Part shown: positions 7,877 through 15,986 of the stretch, piece by piece
Position numbering within the stretch: the first letter of the stretch is position 1
How the letters are laid out: each line of letters starts with the position of its first letter
Source of the DNA: Fimbriimonadaceae bacterium
GTDB lineage: Bacteria; Armatimonadota; Fimbriimonadia; Fimbriimonadales; Fimbriimonadaceae
Reading direction: 5' to 3'
Length of the DNA stretch: 64,000 nt
NCBI GenBank assembly: GCA_019638775.1
Contig: JAHBTD010000002.1
Span: 186,001-250,000, forward strand
Notes under the pieces: generated by a model
The model's input: the letters and a program-made list of their open reading frames with translations, nothing else
Told to the model about the DNA's origin: nothing
Databases searched by the model: none
Translations under genes and position numbers: made by a program

Positions 7877-9340
7877 ATGAAACTGAGGAATGTTTGGATA
7901 TTGTTGACCGTGGCGGCATCGTTCGCCATGGCGGCCTTGGGCACGGCTCAAGGAATGTCGGAGAAGGAGTTTCACGACTCAGTCGCGAAAGCGGTAGCCC
8001 TCTTTACAGAGAGTAACGACGTGCCCGGAGCCACGGCATCGTTCGAGGCGCTCTATAAGGAGAGACCGGAAGACGTTGACGTTCTGGCATGGCTCGGTTT
8101 TCTGTACGTGAAGGCTGAGAAGTACCAAGAGTCGGTGCCTCTGCTTGAAAAGGCAAACAGCAAGCGAGCGAACGATCCGGCAATTCTGAACAACCTCGGA
8201 AACGGTTACTTGGGCATCGGCAATCTGCAGAAGTCTTACGAGAGCTTCGCAAAGGTCGCAAGCCTGGACCCGAAAATGTTCGACGCTTGGTACAACCTTG
8301 CCGTCATCCACATGCGCCGAAAGGAGTATCCGAAGTCTATTGAAGCTGGCCTGAAGGCCGCCGATCTTCGACCGAGCGATCCGTTCACTCAAGTCAATCT
8401 TGGTGCCTGCTACGAAGCCCAAAAGCAATACGCCCAAGCTGCCAGTCGGTACGCACGAGCATCCGACCTTCGCCGCGAAAGCCGCCCCTTCGCCCGCAAC
8501 GCAGGCTTTGCTTACGCCAACGCGGGAAGCACAAAGGAAGCGATTGTCTATTTGGAGCGGGCTTACGCGAGCGATTCGGATGACACCGAACTGATCGTGG
8601 CTCTGGGGAACGCCTATCTCAAAGCGGGCAGAAAGGCCGACGCAGGGCGACTCTATGAGCAGGCTGTCAAGCGCATGCCCGACAACAGCCGGCTTTGGTA
8701 CAACGTTGCTTGTGTCCGTCGAGATTCTGGCGACACCGCAGGCGCTGTAGAAGCCTTCAAGAGATCGCTCGACATCGATCCGATGGACCTTCAAGCAATG
8801 CACAGCATCGGCTTGTTGCAGTACGAAATGGGCGATTATGAGGCCGCCAAGACATCCTTCTCGAAACTCAACGGTCTCAAACCCGGGAACCGAGAAGCAA
8901 AGCTAAACCTTGCTGCCGCCTGTGCCAAGACCAAGGATTACGAAACCGCCATCGAGATTTGGAAAGAGGTGGTTCGCGCGGAGCCAAACAACGTTCCTGT
9001 GCGCACTTGGCTTGCTCAATCACTGTGGGTGACCGGTGAAGAAGACAACGCTCTGTATCACTACCGCGAAGTCTTAAAGCAGGACCCCAAGAACAGCGCG
9101 GCCCACATGGGTATCGGAGTCGACCTGCTGCAGAGAGACAAGCTTGCAGAAGCTGAGAAGGAGCTACGACTGGCGGTACAGCTCGACCGCAGCAGCGCAG
9201 TAGCTTGGAATAACTTAAGCAGTGTCCTCGCCAGGCTCAACCGCGTACCCGAAGCGATCAAGGCGGCGGAGCAGGCCGTCAAGCTTGATCCGAATTTCAA
9301 GGAAGCACAAGAGCAATTACAGCGGCTCAGAGGCCTATAA
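7877..9340 (+). CDS. Secreted TPR-repeat protein
   Basis: A 487-residue protein with a signal peptide (MKLRNVWILLTVAASFAMAA, cleavage near GTAQG) followed by about twelve tetratricopeptide repeats covering residues 35-485. Clear TPR units include AWYNLAVIHMRRKEYPKSIE, PFTQVNLGACYEAQKQYAQA, LWYNVACVRRDSGDTAGAVE and AWNNLSSVLARLNRVPEAIK. Such proteins act as protein-protein scaffolds, here in the periplasm. A GGAAG stretch lies 7 bp before ATG. It follows purL by 28 bp. Its stop codon overlaps the -10 box of nadK. Partner proteins cannot be inferred. Confidence 0.85.
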   Translation: MKLRNVWILLTVAASFAMAALGTAQGMSEKEFHDSVAKAVALFTESNDVPGATASFEALYKERPEDVDVLAWLGFLYVKAEKYQESVPLLEKANSKRANDPAILNNLGNGYLGIGNLQKSYESFAKVASLDPKMFDAWYNLAVIHMRRKEYPKSIEAGLKAADLRPSDPFTQVNLGACYEAQKQYAQAASRYARASDLRRESRPFARNAGFAYANAGSTKEAIVYLERAYASDSDDTELIVALGNAYLKAGRKADAGRLYEQAVKRMPDNSRLWYNVACVRRDSGDTAGAVEAFKRSLDIDPMDLQAMHSIGLLQYEMGDYEAAKTSFSKLNGLKPGNREAKLNLAAACAKTKDYETAIEIWKEVVRAEPNNVPVRTWLAQSLWVTGEEDNALYHYREVLKQDPKNSAAHMGIGVDLLQRDKLAEAEKELRLAVQLDRSSAVAWNNLSSVLARLNRVPEAIKAAEQAVKLDPNFKEAQEQLQRLRGL

Positions 9341-9341
9341 T
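9336..9341 (+). promoter_or_regulatory. -10 box TATAAT for nadK, leaderless spacing
   Basis: TATAAT overlaps the stop codon of the TPR gene and ends 7 bp before the nadK GTG at 9349. Confidence 0.6.
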
Positions 9342-9348
9342 CGCCGCA

Positions 9349-10212
9349 GTGCATATCAATTTCGTCGTCAACACACATCGGCCCGATGCGATTGAGGCTG
9401 CCCAAAAGGCGAAGACTTATTGTTTGTCTCATGGCATTAGCGTCGGCGCAGAACCCGACGTCGCCGACCTGATCGAAGTCCCTGAATATAAAGGGGCGGA
9501 GATTTCTCACGCCAGCTTTGTGGTTTGCTTCGGTGGGGATGGCACATTGATGCGCGCCGCACATTTGTGTTCAGAGCGCGGCACTCCGATCCTCGGCGTG
9601 TATTTCGGACGTTTTGGGTTCGTCACCCAGTGCAAGGGTGACGAGGTTGGAGCCGCCATTAGCGCAATGGCAGATGGCTCGCTGTCATGTGAAGAGCGGT
9701 TGATGCTCAAGGCCGACCTGCTCAGAAATGGCGATGTCGTGACGACCATTCATGCACTGAACGAAGTCGTGCTCCAACGGTCGGTAACGGCTCGAATGAT
9801 GATCTTCGGCGTCATGATCGACGGCATTGATGTCACCAGCTATCCAGCCGACGGCGTCATCGTCTGCACGCCAACCGGTTCGACGGGCTATAACCTCTCC
9901 GCTGGTGGCCCGATCATGGACCCCAATCTCCAAGCCATCGCCCTCACTGCGCTCTCGCCCCACACGTTAAGCGCACGCCCACTTTTGCTCAGAGCAGACT
10001 CCGTCGTCATGCTCATGCTGCATGCCGAAGGGGACGCCGTACTGTCTGCCGATGGCCAGAGCCGTTTACATTTGCTCAGCGGCGACGAGGTGCGCATCAC
10101 GCGCTCTGAGCGCGTGACGAGACTTGTCACGGTCGAAGCTCAAGACTTTTTGGTAAAACTCAGCGAGCGATTGTTCTGGGGACACAGCATCGCTAAAGAG
10201 AAGCAGCGATGA
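9349..10212 (+). CDS. nadK: NAD kinase
   Basis: A 287-residue ATP-NAD kinase that makes NADP in the cytosol. The signature GGDGT is at about 62-66 (VVCFGGDGTLMRAA), followed by GVYFGRFGFVTQ, the NEVVLQR motif (about 141), and the glycine-rich TPTGSTGYNLSAGGPI (about 178-193), all in family order. The GTG start fits the family N terminus and sits 7 bp after TATAAT. The last four bases overlap the ATG of the following oppF-type gene, so the two are translationally coupled. Confidence 0.95.
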   Translation: MHINFVVNTHRPDAIEAAQKAKTYCLSHGISVGAEPDVADLIEVPEYKGAEISHASFVVCFGGDGTLMRAAHLCSERGTPILGVYFGRFGFVTQCKGDEVGAAISAMADGSLSCEERLMLKADLLRNGDVVTTIHALNEVVLQRSVTARMMIFGVMIDGIDVTSYPADGVIVCTPTGSTGYNLSAGGPIMDPNLQAIALTALSPHTLSARPLLLRADSVVMLMLHAEGDAVLSADGQSRLHLLSGDEVRITRSERVTRLVTVEAQDFLVKLSERLFWGHSIAKEKQR

Positions 10213-11150
10213 ACGAAGACGCAGCCGAGATGTTTGAAGGTCCTGTCGTAGAGATTAAGGGCGTGACCGTTGAGTTTGATTCACCGGGGGGGATCATCCG
10301 GGCGATGGATGATGTGAGCTTGACGGTCGAGCAGGGCGAAACAGTTGCCGTCGTTGGCGAGTCGGGCTGCGGAAAGACAACGCTTGCCCGCGCCGTTCTT
10401 GGGTTGCAAAAAACAGTCGGCGGCGAGATCGTCGTCAAAGGGGAAGCCGTCACCGGAGTTACCAAAGGGATTGCCGAGCGAATAGGGATGGTCTGGCAAG
10501 ACCCTTATGCCAGCCTTGATCCTCGATGGGAAGTTGGCAAGAGCGCAAACGAACCCGCCGCATTGACCAAGCGGAAAATCGACCTTGACCCCCTTTTCCG
10601 AGAGGTTGGACTCGATCCGTCAATGCGGTCGCGCTATCCGCATCAGCTTAGTGGAGGCCAGCGCCAGCGCGTTGCCATCGCTCGTGCAATCGCATTGCGC
10701 CCACCGCTGCTTATCTGCGATGAGCCTACGGCCGCGCTTGATCTCAGCATCCGTGCCCAAATCCTGAACTTGCTCAGGCAGATTCAAGGTCAGGTGAGGT
10801 GCTCGATTCTGTACATCTCGCACGACCTGATGACCGTTCGCTTCTTGGCAGATCGAATCGCGGTCATGTATCTCGGTCGCATCGTCGAAGAGGGGCCCAC
10901 TGAAGAGGTGTTCACAAATCCAAGACATCCCTACACTAAGGCTTTGCTCGATTCTGCTCCAACGCTTGAGAAACTGCGGCAGCTCCCCGAAGCTTTGCCG
11001 GGCGAACTTCCCGACCCTCGGGAGAGGTTTGCGGGTTGTCGGTTCGCAGCCCGCTGCGTTCACGCTCAGGAGTCGTGCCTGGTCGATGATCCTGGGGTAA
11101 CTGAGGAAGGCCAGCGCAAGTTTCGATGCCACTTTCCCATCGCGAACTAA
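10209..11150 (+). CDS. Oligopeptide/dipeptide ABC transporter ATPase (OppF/DppF type)
   Basis: A 313-residue ABC ATPase with Walker A GESGCGKTT (about 50-58), signature [15 protein letters not shown], Walker B LLICDEPTAALD and switch His in YISHDLMTV. The C-terminal oligopeptide-transporter domain is present: HPYTKALLDSAP followed by a cysteine cluster (GCRFAARC, QESC, FRCHFP). It would energise uptake of peptides or similar solutes, but no permease, binding protein or OppD partner is adjacent; it is instead coupled by ATGA overlap to nadK. Partners are presumably elsewhere. Confidence 0.9.
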   Translation: MNEDAAEMFEGPVVEIKGVTVEFDSPGGIIRAMDDVSLTVEQGETVAVVGESGCGKTTLARAVLGLQKTVGGEIVVKGEAVTGVTKGIAERIGMVWQDPYASLDPRWEVGKSANEPAALTKRKIDLDPLFREVGLDPSMRSRYPHQLSGGQRQRVAIARAIALRPPLLICDEPTAALDLSIRAQILNLLRQIQGQVRCSILYISHDLMTVRFLADRIAVMYLGRIVEEGPTEEVFTNPRHPYTKALLDSAPTLEKLRQLPEALPGELPDPRERFAGCRFAARCVHAQESCLVDDPGVTEEGQRKFRCHFPIAN

Positions 11151-11249
11151 CGCTTAGCCAATTTTGAGTTAAAACTTCTTCGCGGCGAATGTGCCTTAAT
11201 AGGAGTCTTAACAATCACAGTCCTTAATGAGTGCGACAGGAGGTCGCTA

Positions 11250-11968
11250 TGTTAGGGTTCGTGAGTGCGGAAATGGATATTCCACATCACTTGCGGCAGG
11301 CGTTCGACGACTCTCTACGAGAGCTTGAACATGACCTGCTAGAGATGGGCAGCTTCGCAGAAGCAATGGTAGCCCAGGCCGTCGAATCTCTCGTTCGACT
11401 CGATCATGAACTCGCCATCGAGGTCATCGAGCGTGACGATGCGATCGACGAAAAAGATGTCGACATCGAGAGTCGATGTCTGCGTCTGCTTGCCCTCCAA
11501 CAACCGATGGGGACCGATCTGCGCGTTATCGGCACGGCGATGAAGGTGATCGCGGATATCGAGCGCATCGGTGATCTTGCCGTCGATATTGCCAAATGTG
11601 GGCTCAAGATCGAAAAGGAACTCGGTTCGACGGAGTTCATCGACATTCGAAAGATGTCGAACGTGGCACGCTTAATGCTCGTCGATTCGCTACAGGCTTT
11701 TGTAAAGCATGACCTCGAACTTGTGCAGGAGATTTGCTCCCGAGACGATGAGGTGGACGAACTCTACCGCCAACTTCGTGAGCAGATTCACAACCACATG
11801 CGCACCCATCCCGACGAGGTGGTCAGCGCCAGCTGGATGCTTCTCGCCATCCATCATGTGGAAAGAATTGCCGACCACGCAACGAACATCGCCGAGCGTG
11901 TTCACTTCATGGTTACGGGTAAGCTAGAGCAGATCGCGAAATCCCACCAAACCGACCAGGCACAATAA
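11250..11968 (+). CDS. phoU: Phosphate signalling protein PhoU
   Basis: A 239-residue PhoU made of two three-helix repeats: ELEHDLLEMGSFAEAMVAQA / IEVIERDDAIDEKDVDIESR / MKVIADIERIGDLAVDIA, then VQEICSRDDEVDELYRQLR / LAIHHVERIADHATNIAERV, both with the E(R)IxDxAxNIA metal-binding motif. PhoU restrains the PhoR-Pst phosphate pathway at the inner membrane. ATG at 11250 was chosen over a start at 11231 because the sequence GACAGGAGGTCGCT before it is a good ribosome-binding site, making this one of the clearly leadered genes. No pst genes are nearby. Confidence 0.93.
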
Positions 11969-12020
11969 GAAAGGGTCCCGGTCGCGGCGCATTTTGGGGA
12001 GGGCAATCGTCCGTTCTGAT

Positions 12021-12482
12021 ATGCAAGGCGATATTGTGGGTGCGCTGGGAGTCGGTTTGAGCCTGTTGGGGTCTCCTCAAGCAGCGCCCATTGCGTTGCC
12101 TTCCGCCGATCTCCTCAATCCAAAGGTGACGATAACCGAAGTACGTCCCGGTTCTGGGCGTTCCATTCAGCCTGGCGATCTCGTCACGATCCATTTTCAA
12201 GTGGAAACCGCCGAGGGTCGCGAACTAGCAAATACCCACAAACGCGGGCTCCCATATTCGATTGAGTTTCGCGTTGGCGACTCCTTCTGGGCCACGATGC
12301 TATCGGGAATGCGCGCAGGCGGAGAGCGAAGGCTCATGCTCCCTTCCGACGTTTACTTTGGTGAGAATGGCGTGCCCGGAGTAGTTCCTTCAGGCACAAC
12401 TCTGATGGCCAAGATTCAGGTGATCTCGGCGGCTCCAGCGACCCGGCCTGAATCCCAGACCGTCGTCATCAAGAAGGGATGA
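12021..12482 (+). CDS. FKBP-type peptidyl-prolyl isomerase, probably secreted
   Basis: A 153-residue protein with a weak hydrophobic N terminus (VGALGVGLSLLGSPQAAP) and one FKBP domain at about 40-140: GDLVTIHFQVETAEGRE, ELANTHKRGLPYSIEFRVG, MRAGGERRLMLPSDVYFGENG, VPSGTTLMAKIQVI. FKBPs isomerise Xaa-Pro bonds and assist folding; the signal suggests an envelope location. GTG at 12036 would also give a signal peptide. The C-terminal tail is short and Pro/Gln-rich. It stands alone between phoU and the polysaccharide exporter. Confidence 0.85.
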   Translation: MQGDIVGALGVGLSLLGSPQAAPIALPSADLLNPKVTITEVRPGSGRSIQPGDLVTIHFQVETAEGRELANTHKRGLPYSIEFRVGDSFWATMLSGMRAGGERRLMLPSDVYFGENGVPGVVPSGTTLMAKIQVISAAPATRPESQTVVIKKG

Positions 12483-12582
12483 AGGGGAACGCATCTTCGG
12501 TGCGGTGTGTTAGCCTTTACGCACGTGGCGCTTGGGGCGTATCGAACCTCAACGTCTAATGCTCAGACTCCATCTCCCAAGG

Positions 12583-12588
12583 TATCAT
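12583..12588 (+). promoter_or_regulatory. -10-like TATCAT for the Wzm gene
   Basis: TATCAT ends 7 bp before the ATG at 12596. Confidence 0.5.
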
Positions 12589-12595
12589 CACCCCC

Positions 12596-13465
12596 ATGCT
12601 GAATGAGCTGAAAGAGCTTTGGAAATACCGCGAGCTCTTGTTCAGCATGGTCGAGCGCGAGCTCAAAATCCGCTACAAGAACAGCGTGATCGGATTCTTC
12701 TGGTCGCTCCTGAACCCCCTCATCACGATCTTCGTGCTCTGGTTCGTCTCGCGAAACTTCATGGGGTTCAAGACCGACAACCTCAGCGCGTATCTCCTCG
12801 CCGGGTATCTGCCGTTCTTGTTCTTCCAGATGTCGGTGCTGGATTCGTCCCAATCAGTGATCGTTTCGCTGCAGCTCATCAAGAAGATCTACTTCCCGAG
12901 GGAGATCCTGCCGCTGGCGGCGGTGATCGGCAACTTCATCCACTTTCTGCTCGCGCTGGTCGTATTCTTCGGGTTCCTGCTGGCGGTGTGGATTTTCAAC
13001 CCCGGACAGGTGCCGTTCCAGCTCACCACGCTCTATCTGCCGATCCTGCTGGTGGTCAACTTCGCCCTGGCGACGGGCGTGGCGTTTATCGTCAGCGCGC
13101 TCAACACGTTCTACGAGGACGTGAAGTACATCGTGAGCGTGCTGATGTACCTGATGTTCTTCCTGTGCCCGGTCATGTATTTCAGCGAGACGGTTTGGGA
13201 GGCCTCGCAGAACAGCACCAACCCTGGGCTGATGTACAACATCTACCATCTGAACCCGGTAGCCGCGCTTTCGACGGCTTATCGCAAGGTCCTCGTTGCG
13301 CCGCAGGACGTGGTGACGGGGCGTGGCGAAGCCGAGAAGATCATTCCGGCGCTGCCGCTGGATTGGGGGCAGATCGGCGTAGCCGCTGCAATATCGTTCG
13401 GACTGCTCGTTTATGGGTACTGGCTGTTTAACCGCATGAAGTGGAGGTTCGTGGAGCGCCCATGA
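12596..13465 (+). CDS. wzm: Polysaccharide ABC exporter permease (Wzm/TagG type)
   Basis: A 289-residue ABC-2 permease with six membrane segments. The N-terminal signature of polysaccharide exporters, ELKIRYKNSVIGFFWSLLNP (about 21-40), is clear, and the loop KKIYFPREILPLAAV is also typical. It would form the channel that exports lipid-linked O-antigen or another surface glycan, with the ATPase encoded next. The ATGA overlap with that gene shows translational coupling. Codon use is very GC-rich in the second half, so reverse frames are open there but these are shadows. Confidence 0.93.
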   Translation: MLNELKELWKYRELLFSMVERELKIRYKNSVIGFFWSLLNPLITIFVLWFVSRNFMGFKTDNLSAYLLAGYLPFLFFQMSVLDSSQSVIVSLQLIKKIYFPREILPLAAVIGNFIHFLLALVVFFGFLLAVWIFNPGQVPFQLTTLYLPILLVVNFALATGVAFIVSALNTFYEDVKYIVSVLMYLMFFLCPVMYFSETVWEASQNSTNPGLMYNIYHLNPVAALSTAYRKVLVAPQDVVTGRGEAEKIIPALPLDWGQIGVAAAISFGLLVYGYWLFNRMKWRFVERP

Positions 13466-14220
13466 GCCAGCCGACAATCCATATCCAAGACCTCAAGAAA
13501 GAGTTCTTGCTGAGCCACTCCGGAATCGGAAGCATCAAAACGATGCTGCTGTGGTGGAAGAAGCGGGAGCTGGAGCATCTGCAGGTGCTGAAGGGGATCG
13601 ATATCGACGTGCATCCGGGCGAAGCCGTCGCAGTGGTGGGCCGCAACGGAGCGGGGAAGAGCACGCTTCTTTCCCTGCTGGCGAGGGTTTACAAGCCGAC
13701 GTCGGGCTCCATCGAAGTGAAAGGCCGCATTGCGCCGTTGCTGGAGCTTGGCGCGGGGTTCCACCCAGACCTCAGCGGCATCGAGAACGTCTTCTTCAAC
13801 GGCATCATCCTGGGCCTGACGCGCAAGCAGATCAAAGAGCGGCTTAACGAGATCATCGAGTTTTCTGAACTGCGCTCCCATATCGATTCGCCGGTGCGCA
13901 CCTACTCTAGTGGGATGCTCGCAAGGCTTGGATTTTCGGTCGCCGTCCACGTCGATGCCGACATCCTACTGGTGGATGAGGTGCTGGCAGTGGGCGACCT
14001 GGACTTCGAGCGAAAGTGCTACCGCACGATCGATGAATTCCGAAACAATGGTGGTTCGATCCTTTTCGTGTCGCACAACATGGATTCGGTGCGCCGCGTT
14101 GCCGACCGGGTGATCTGGCTCAAGGATGGGCAGATCGAAGCTCAGGGCAAAGCCGACGAGATCATCCCTCGGTATGAGGCGGCGTTCGGCTTGAACGGGG
14201 ATCCGGCGGACCCAGCTTAG
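13462..14220 (+). CDS. wzt: Polysaccharide ABC exporter ATPase (Wzt/TagH type)
   Basis: A 252-residue ATPase with Walker A GRNGAGKST (about 60-68), the Wzt-type stretch GRIAPLLELGAGFHPDLSG, signature YSSGMLARLGFSVAVH, Walker B ILLVDEVLAVGD and switch LFVSHNMDSV. There is no C-terminal glycan-binding extension of the kind found in some Wzt proteins, so this is the short form. It pairs with the overlapping permease. Its 3' end overlaps, by 59 bp, the 3' end of a convergent glycosyltransferase gene. Confidence 0.93.
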   Translation: MSQPTIHIQDLKKEFLLSHSGIGSIKTMLLWWKKRELEHLQVLKGIDIDVHPGEAVAVVGRNGAGKSTLLSLLARVYKPTSGSIEVKGRIAPLLELGAGFHPDLSGIENVFFNGIILGLTRKQIKERLNEIIEFSELRSHIDSPVRTYSSGMLARLGFSVAVHVDADILLVDEVLAVGDLDFERKCYRTIDEFRNNGGSILFVSHNMDSVRRVADRVIWLKDGQIEAQGKADEIIPRYEAAFGLNGDPADPA

Positions 14221-15454
14221 GTGCGGCTAAGACCTTCCAAAACAGCTTGGCTCTTTCGATCCACTCCGGGTTTTTGTTGAGGCTGAGAACGGCAATCAGC
14301 GTCCAGACCAGTCCGCGCAGGAACGCGCCCCAGCGGTTCAGCCACCAGCACATGAATGCAGCGGTCTTCCCGTGATGAATCTCAAAATACAGCTCCTTGC
14401 CCCGGTTGTAGAAGGCGACCGCCCGCCAGCGGGAGGCATCGCTGCTGGAGCCTAGATCGTGGGTTACTTGAGCCGACGGCACGTAAAGAATCTTCCCTTG
14501 CTTGCGCAAGCGCTTGCAGAGTTCGGTGTCTTCGCAGTAGAGGAAGAACCGCTCGTCGAAGAACTCGAATCCCTTGCGCATCATCATGCAGGCACCCATC
14601 ACCTGCTCGACCTCCGCAGTCCCGTTGTGCTTGCGTGAGTTCCAGTAGGGCGAAAAGAGTCGGGAGTTGGGGAAGAGCTTTTCCAGGTAGGACTGCTCGC
14701 AGAAAACCGCCCACAGCGTCAGTTCGTTGCAGCTGGATTCTTGGAGGGTGCGGTCAGGATTAAGGAGTCTGGCTCCAGCGGCGACGACTGGATTTGCGCC
14801 CGGTGAAGGGTCATTGGGTGGAGGGTCACTGTCCACAGTGACCTCAGCTTGAGAATGCGCAGAGTGTTGCCCGGTCATCGAGGACGATGACCCTCCAGCC
14901 TTTTCTTGTGTATGGAGCGGATCAAAGACTTCCACTGTTGGAATTGCGTCCCGTGGAGGGTCACTGTCCTCAGTGACCTCAGCTTGAGAATGCGCAGAGT
15001 GTTGCTTGGTCATCGAGGACGATAACCCTCCAGCCTTTTCTTGTGTATGAAGCGGATCAAAGACTTCCACAAGCCTTTGTATTGCGCCGCTGTCAACATA
15101 AGCATCACTGTTCAAAAGGAGAACGAGATCGCGAGTGGCCGCCCGAATCCCTATGTTGTTCGCCGTGCCGAACCCTACATTCGTAGCATTCCGAATAAGC
15201 CGTACTTCAGGGAAATCCTCGCTGACGACACCAGCCGACCCGTCGTTAGAGTTGTTATCGACGACGATGATTTCGTATCCAACCCCTGTGCTCTGCTGAT
15301 CTTCTTGCAGGTGATAAAGGCATTGCCGAAGCTTGTCACGGGTGTTGTAGCTGACGATTACCACCGACACTGGCAACGGGTCAAGCTCCTCCGCCGGGAT
15401 GTGCTTTGCGATGGGTATGGGCGCGGGATGCGCAGACGGTAAGGGTGTCGCCAT
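14162..15454 (-). CDS. GT2 glycosyltransferase with in-frame repeat insertion
   Basis: A 430-residue rhamnosyltransferase-like GT-A enzyme. The N-terminal half has SVVIVSYNTRDKLRQCL (about 29-45), IIVVDNNSNDGS and the acidic LLLNSDAYVDSG; the C-terminal half has VEQVMGACMMMRKGFEFFDE, RFFLYCEDTELCKRLRKQG and VTHDLGSS, all conserved in this family. Between the two, roughly residues 131-220, lies a foreign block: a 45-residue segment beginning VEVFDPLHTQEKAGG, present twice in tandem with small differences, encoded by REPIN-like palindromic DNA. The normal family goes straight from this loop to ARLLNPDRTLQ. The frame is kept, so the enzyme may still work with a surface loop. Likely cytosolic face, surface glycan assembly. 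Confidence 0.85.
   Translation of the reverse strand: MATPLPSAHPAPIPIAKHIPAEELDPLPVSVVIVSYNTRDKLRQCLYHLQEDQQSTGVGYEIIVVDNNSNDGSAGVVSEDFPEVRLIRNATNVGFGTANNIGIRAATRDLVLLLNSDAYVDSGAIQRLVEVFDPLHTQEKAGGLSSSMTKQHSAHSQAEVTEDSDPPRDAIPTVEVFDPLHTQEKAGGSSSSMTGQHSAHSQAEVTVDSDPPPNDPSPGANPVVAAGARLLNPDRTLQESSCNELTLWAVFCEQSYLEKLFPNSRLFSPYWNSRKHNGTAEVEQVMGACMMMRKGFEFFDERFFLYCEDTELCKRLRKQGKILYVPSAQVTHDLGSSSDASRWRAVAFYNRGKELYFEIHHGKTAAFMCWWLNRWGAFLRGLVWTLIAVLSLNKNPEWIERAKLFWKVLAAPKLGPPDPRSSRTPPHTEG
14820..14896. repeat. REPIN-like palindromic element, copy 1, inside CDS
   Basis: A 77-bp element with outer inverted ends GGAGGGTCA / TGACCCTCC. It holds two hairpins: 14824-14843 (9-bp stem) and 14873-14892 (8-bp stem, AGGA loop). 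The spacer between them is not palindromic. It lies fully inside the glycosyltransferase gene and is translated. Confidence 0.8.
14955..15031. repeat. REPIN-like palindromic element, copy 2, inside CDS
   Basis: Second copy, 135 bp (45 codons) after the first, with hairpins at 14959-14978 and 15009-15028. A few substitutions separate it from copy 1, and the adjoining gene segment coding VEVFDPLHTQ is duplicated with it. Confidence 0.8.
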
Positions 15455-15456
15455 GC

Positions 15457-15462
15457 TACAAT
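15457..15462 (+). promoter_or_regulatory. -10-like TACAAT for greA
   Basis: TACAAT lies 11 bp before the greA ATG in the 19-bp gap shared with the divergent glycosyltransferase gene, so both promoters must overlap. Confidence 0.4.
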
Positions 15463-15473
15463 ATCGCCTTACT

Positions 15474-15956
15474 ATGGCACACGAAGTGTTGCTGACCCCA
15501 GCCGGTTACGACAAGATCAAAAAGGAGCTCGATGAGCTTAAGACAGTCGTACGTCCGAACATCGCCGACGCGATCCGCGAAGCGAAGTCGCACGGAGACC
15601 TGCGCGAAAATGCCGCGTACCACGAGGCCAAGCTGAACCAGCAGCGCAACGACGGACGCATTGCCGATCTGGAAAAAGTACTTCAAATTGCCAAGATTGT
15701 CGAGCGTCCCGAGGGTGCGGGCGATATGGCTCATCTGGGATCACAAGTCACGCTGCTCGATTTGGAGTTTGGCGATGAGCTTACGATCACGCTTGTGGGC
15801 AATTTCGAGGCTGACCCTGCCAACGATATGATCTCAATTGCAAGCCCGCTTGGCGAAGCGATTCTCGGGAAGTCCGAAGGCGACGAAGTGTCGTACACCG
15901 CGCCTGCCGGTGAAGTTCGCTACAGGATCAAAAGTGTCTCGCACGACCCGGCTTAA
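15474..15956 (+). CDS. greA: Transcription elongation factor GreA
   Basis: A 160-residue GreA that rescues backtracked RNA polymerase by stimulating transcript cleavage. The N-terminal coiled coil carries LTPAGYDKIKKELDELK and the tip motif REAKSHGDLRENAAYHEAK with its acidic residues; the C-terminal FKBP-like domain has DMISIASPLGEAILGKSEGDEV. Length is standard. The start ATG gives the usual short N terminus. The gene is divergent from the glycosyltransferase with only 19 bp between. Confidence 0.96.
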   Translation: MAHEVLLTPAGYDKIKKELDELKTVVRPNIADAIREAKSHGDLRENAAYHEAKLNQQRNDGRIADLEKVLQIAKIVERPEGAGDMAHLGSQVTLLDLEFGDELTITLVGNFEADPANDMISIASPLGEAILGKSEGDEVSYTAPAGEVRYRIKSVSHDPA

Positions 15957-15973
15957 AACCAGCCGATGCGTAG

Positions 15974-15979
15974 TAGACT
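15974..15979 (+). promoter_or_regulatory. -10-like TAGACT for lipoprotein gene
   Basis: TAGACT ends 7 bp before the ATG at 15987. Confidence 0.45.
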
Positions 15980-15986
15980 GTGATTG

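Noticed and set aside
12619-13431. Long alternative frame inside the Wzm gene
   Set aside because: A shadow caused by high GC at third positions; it has no family features and the true frame has clear membrane and exporter motifs.
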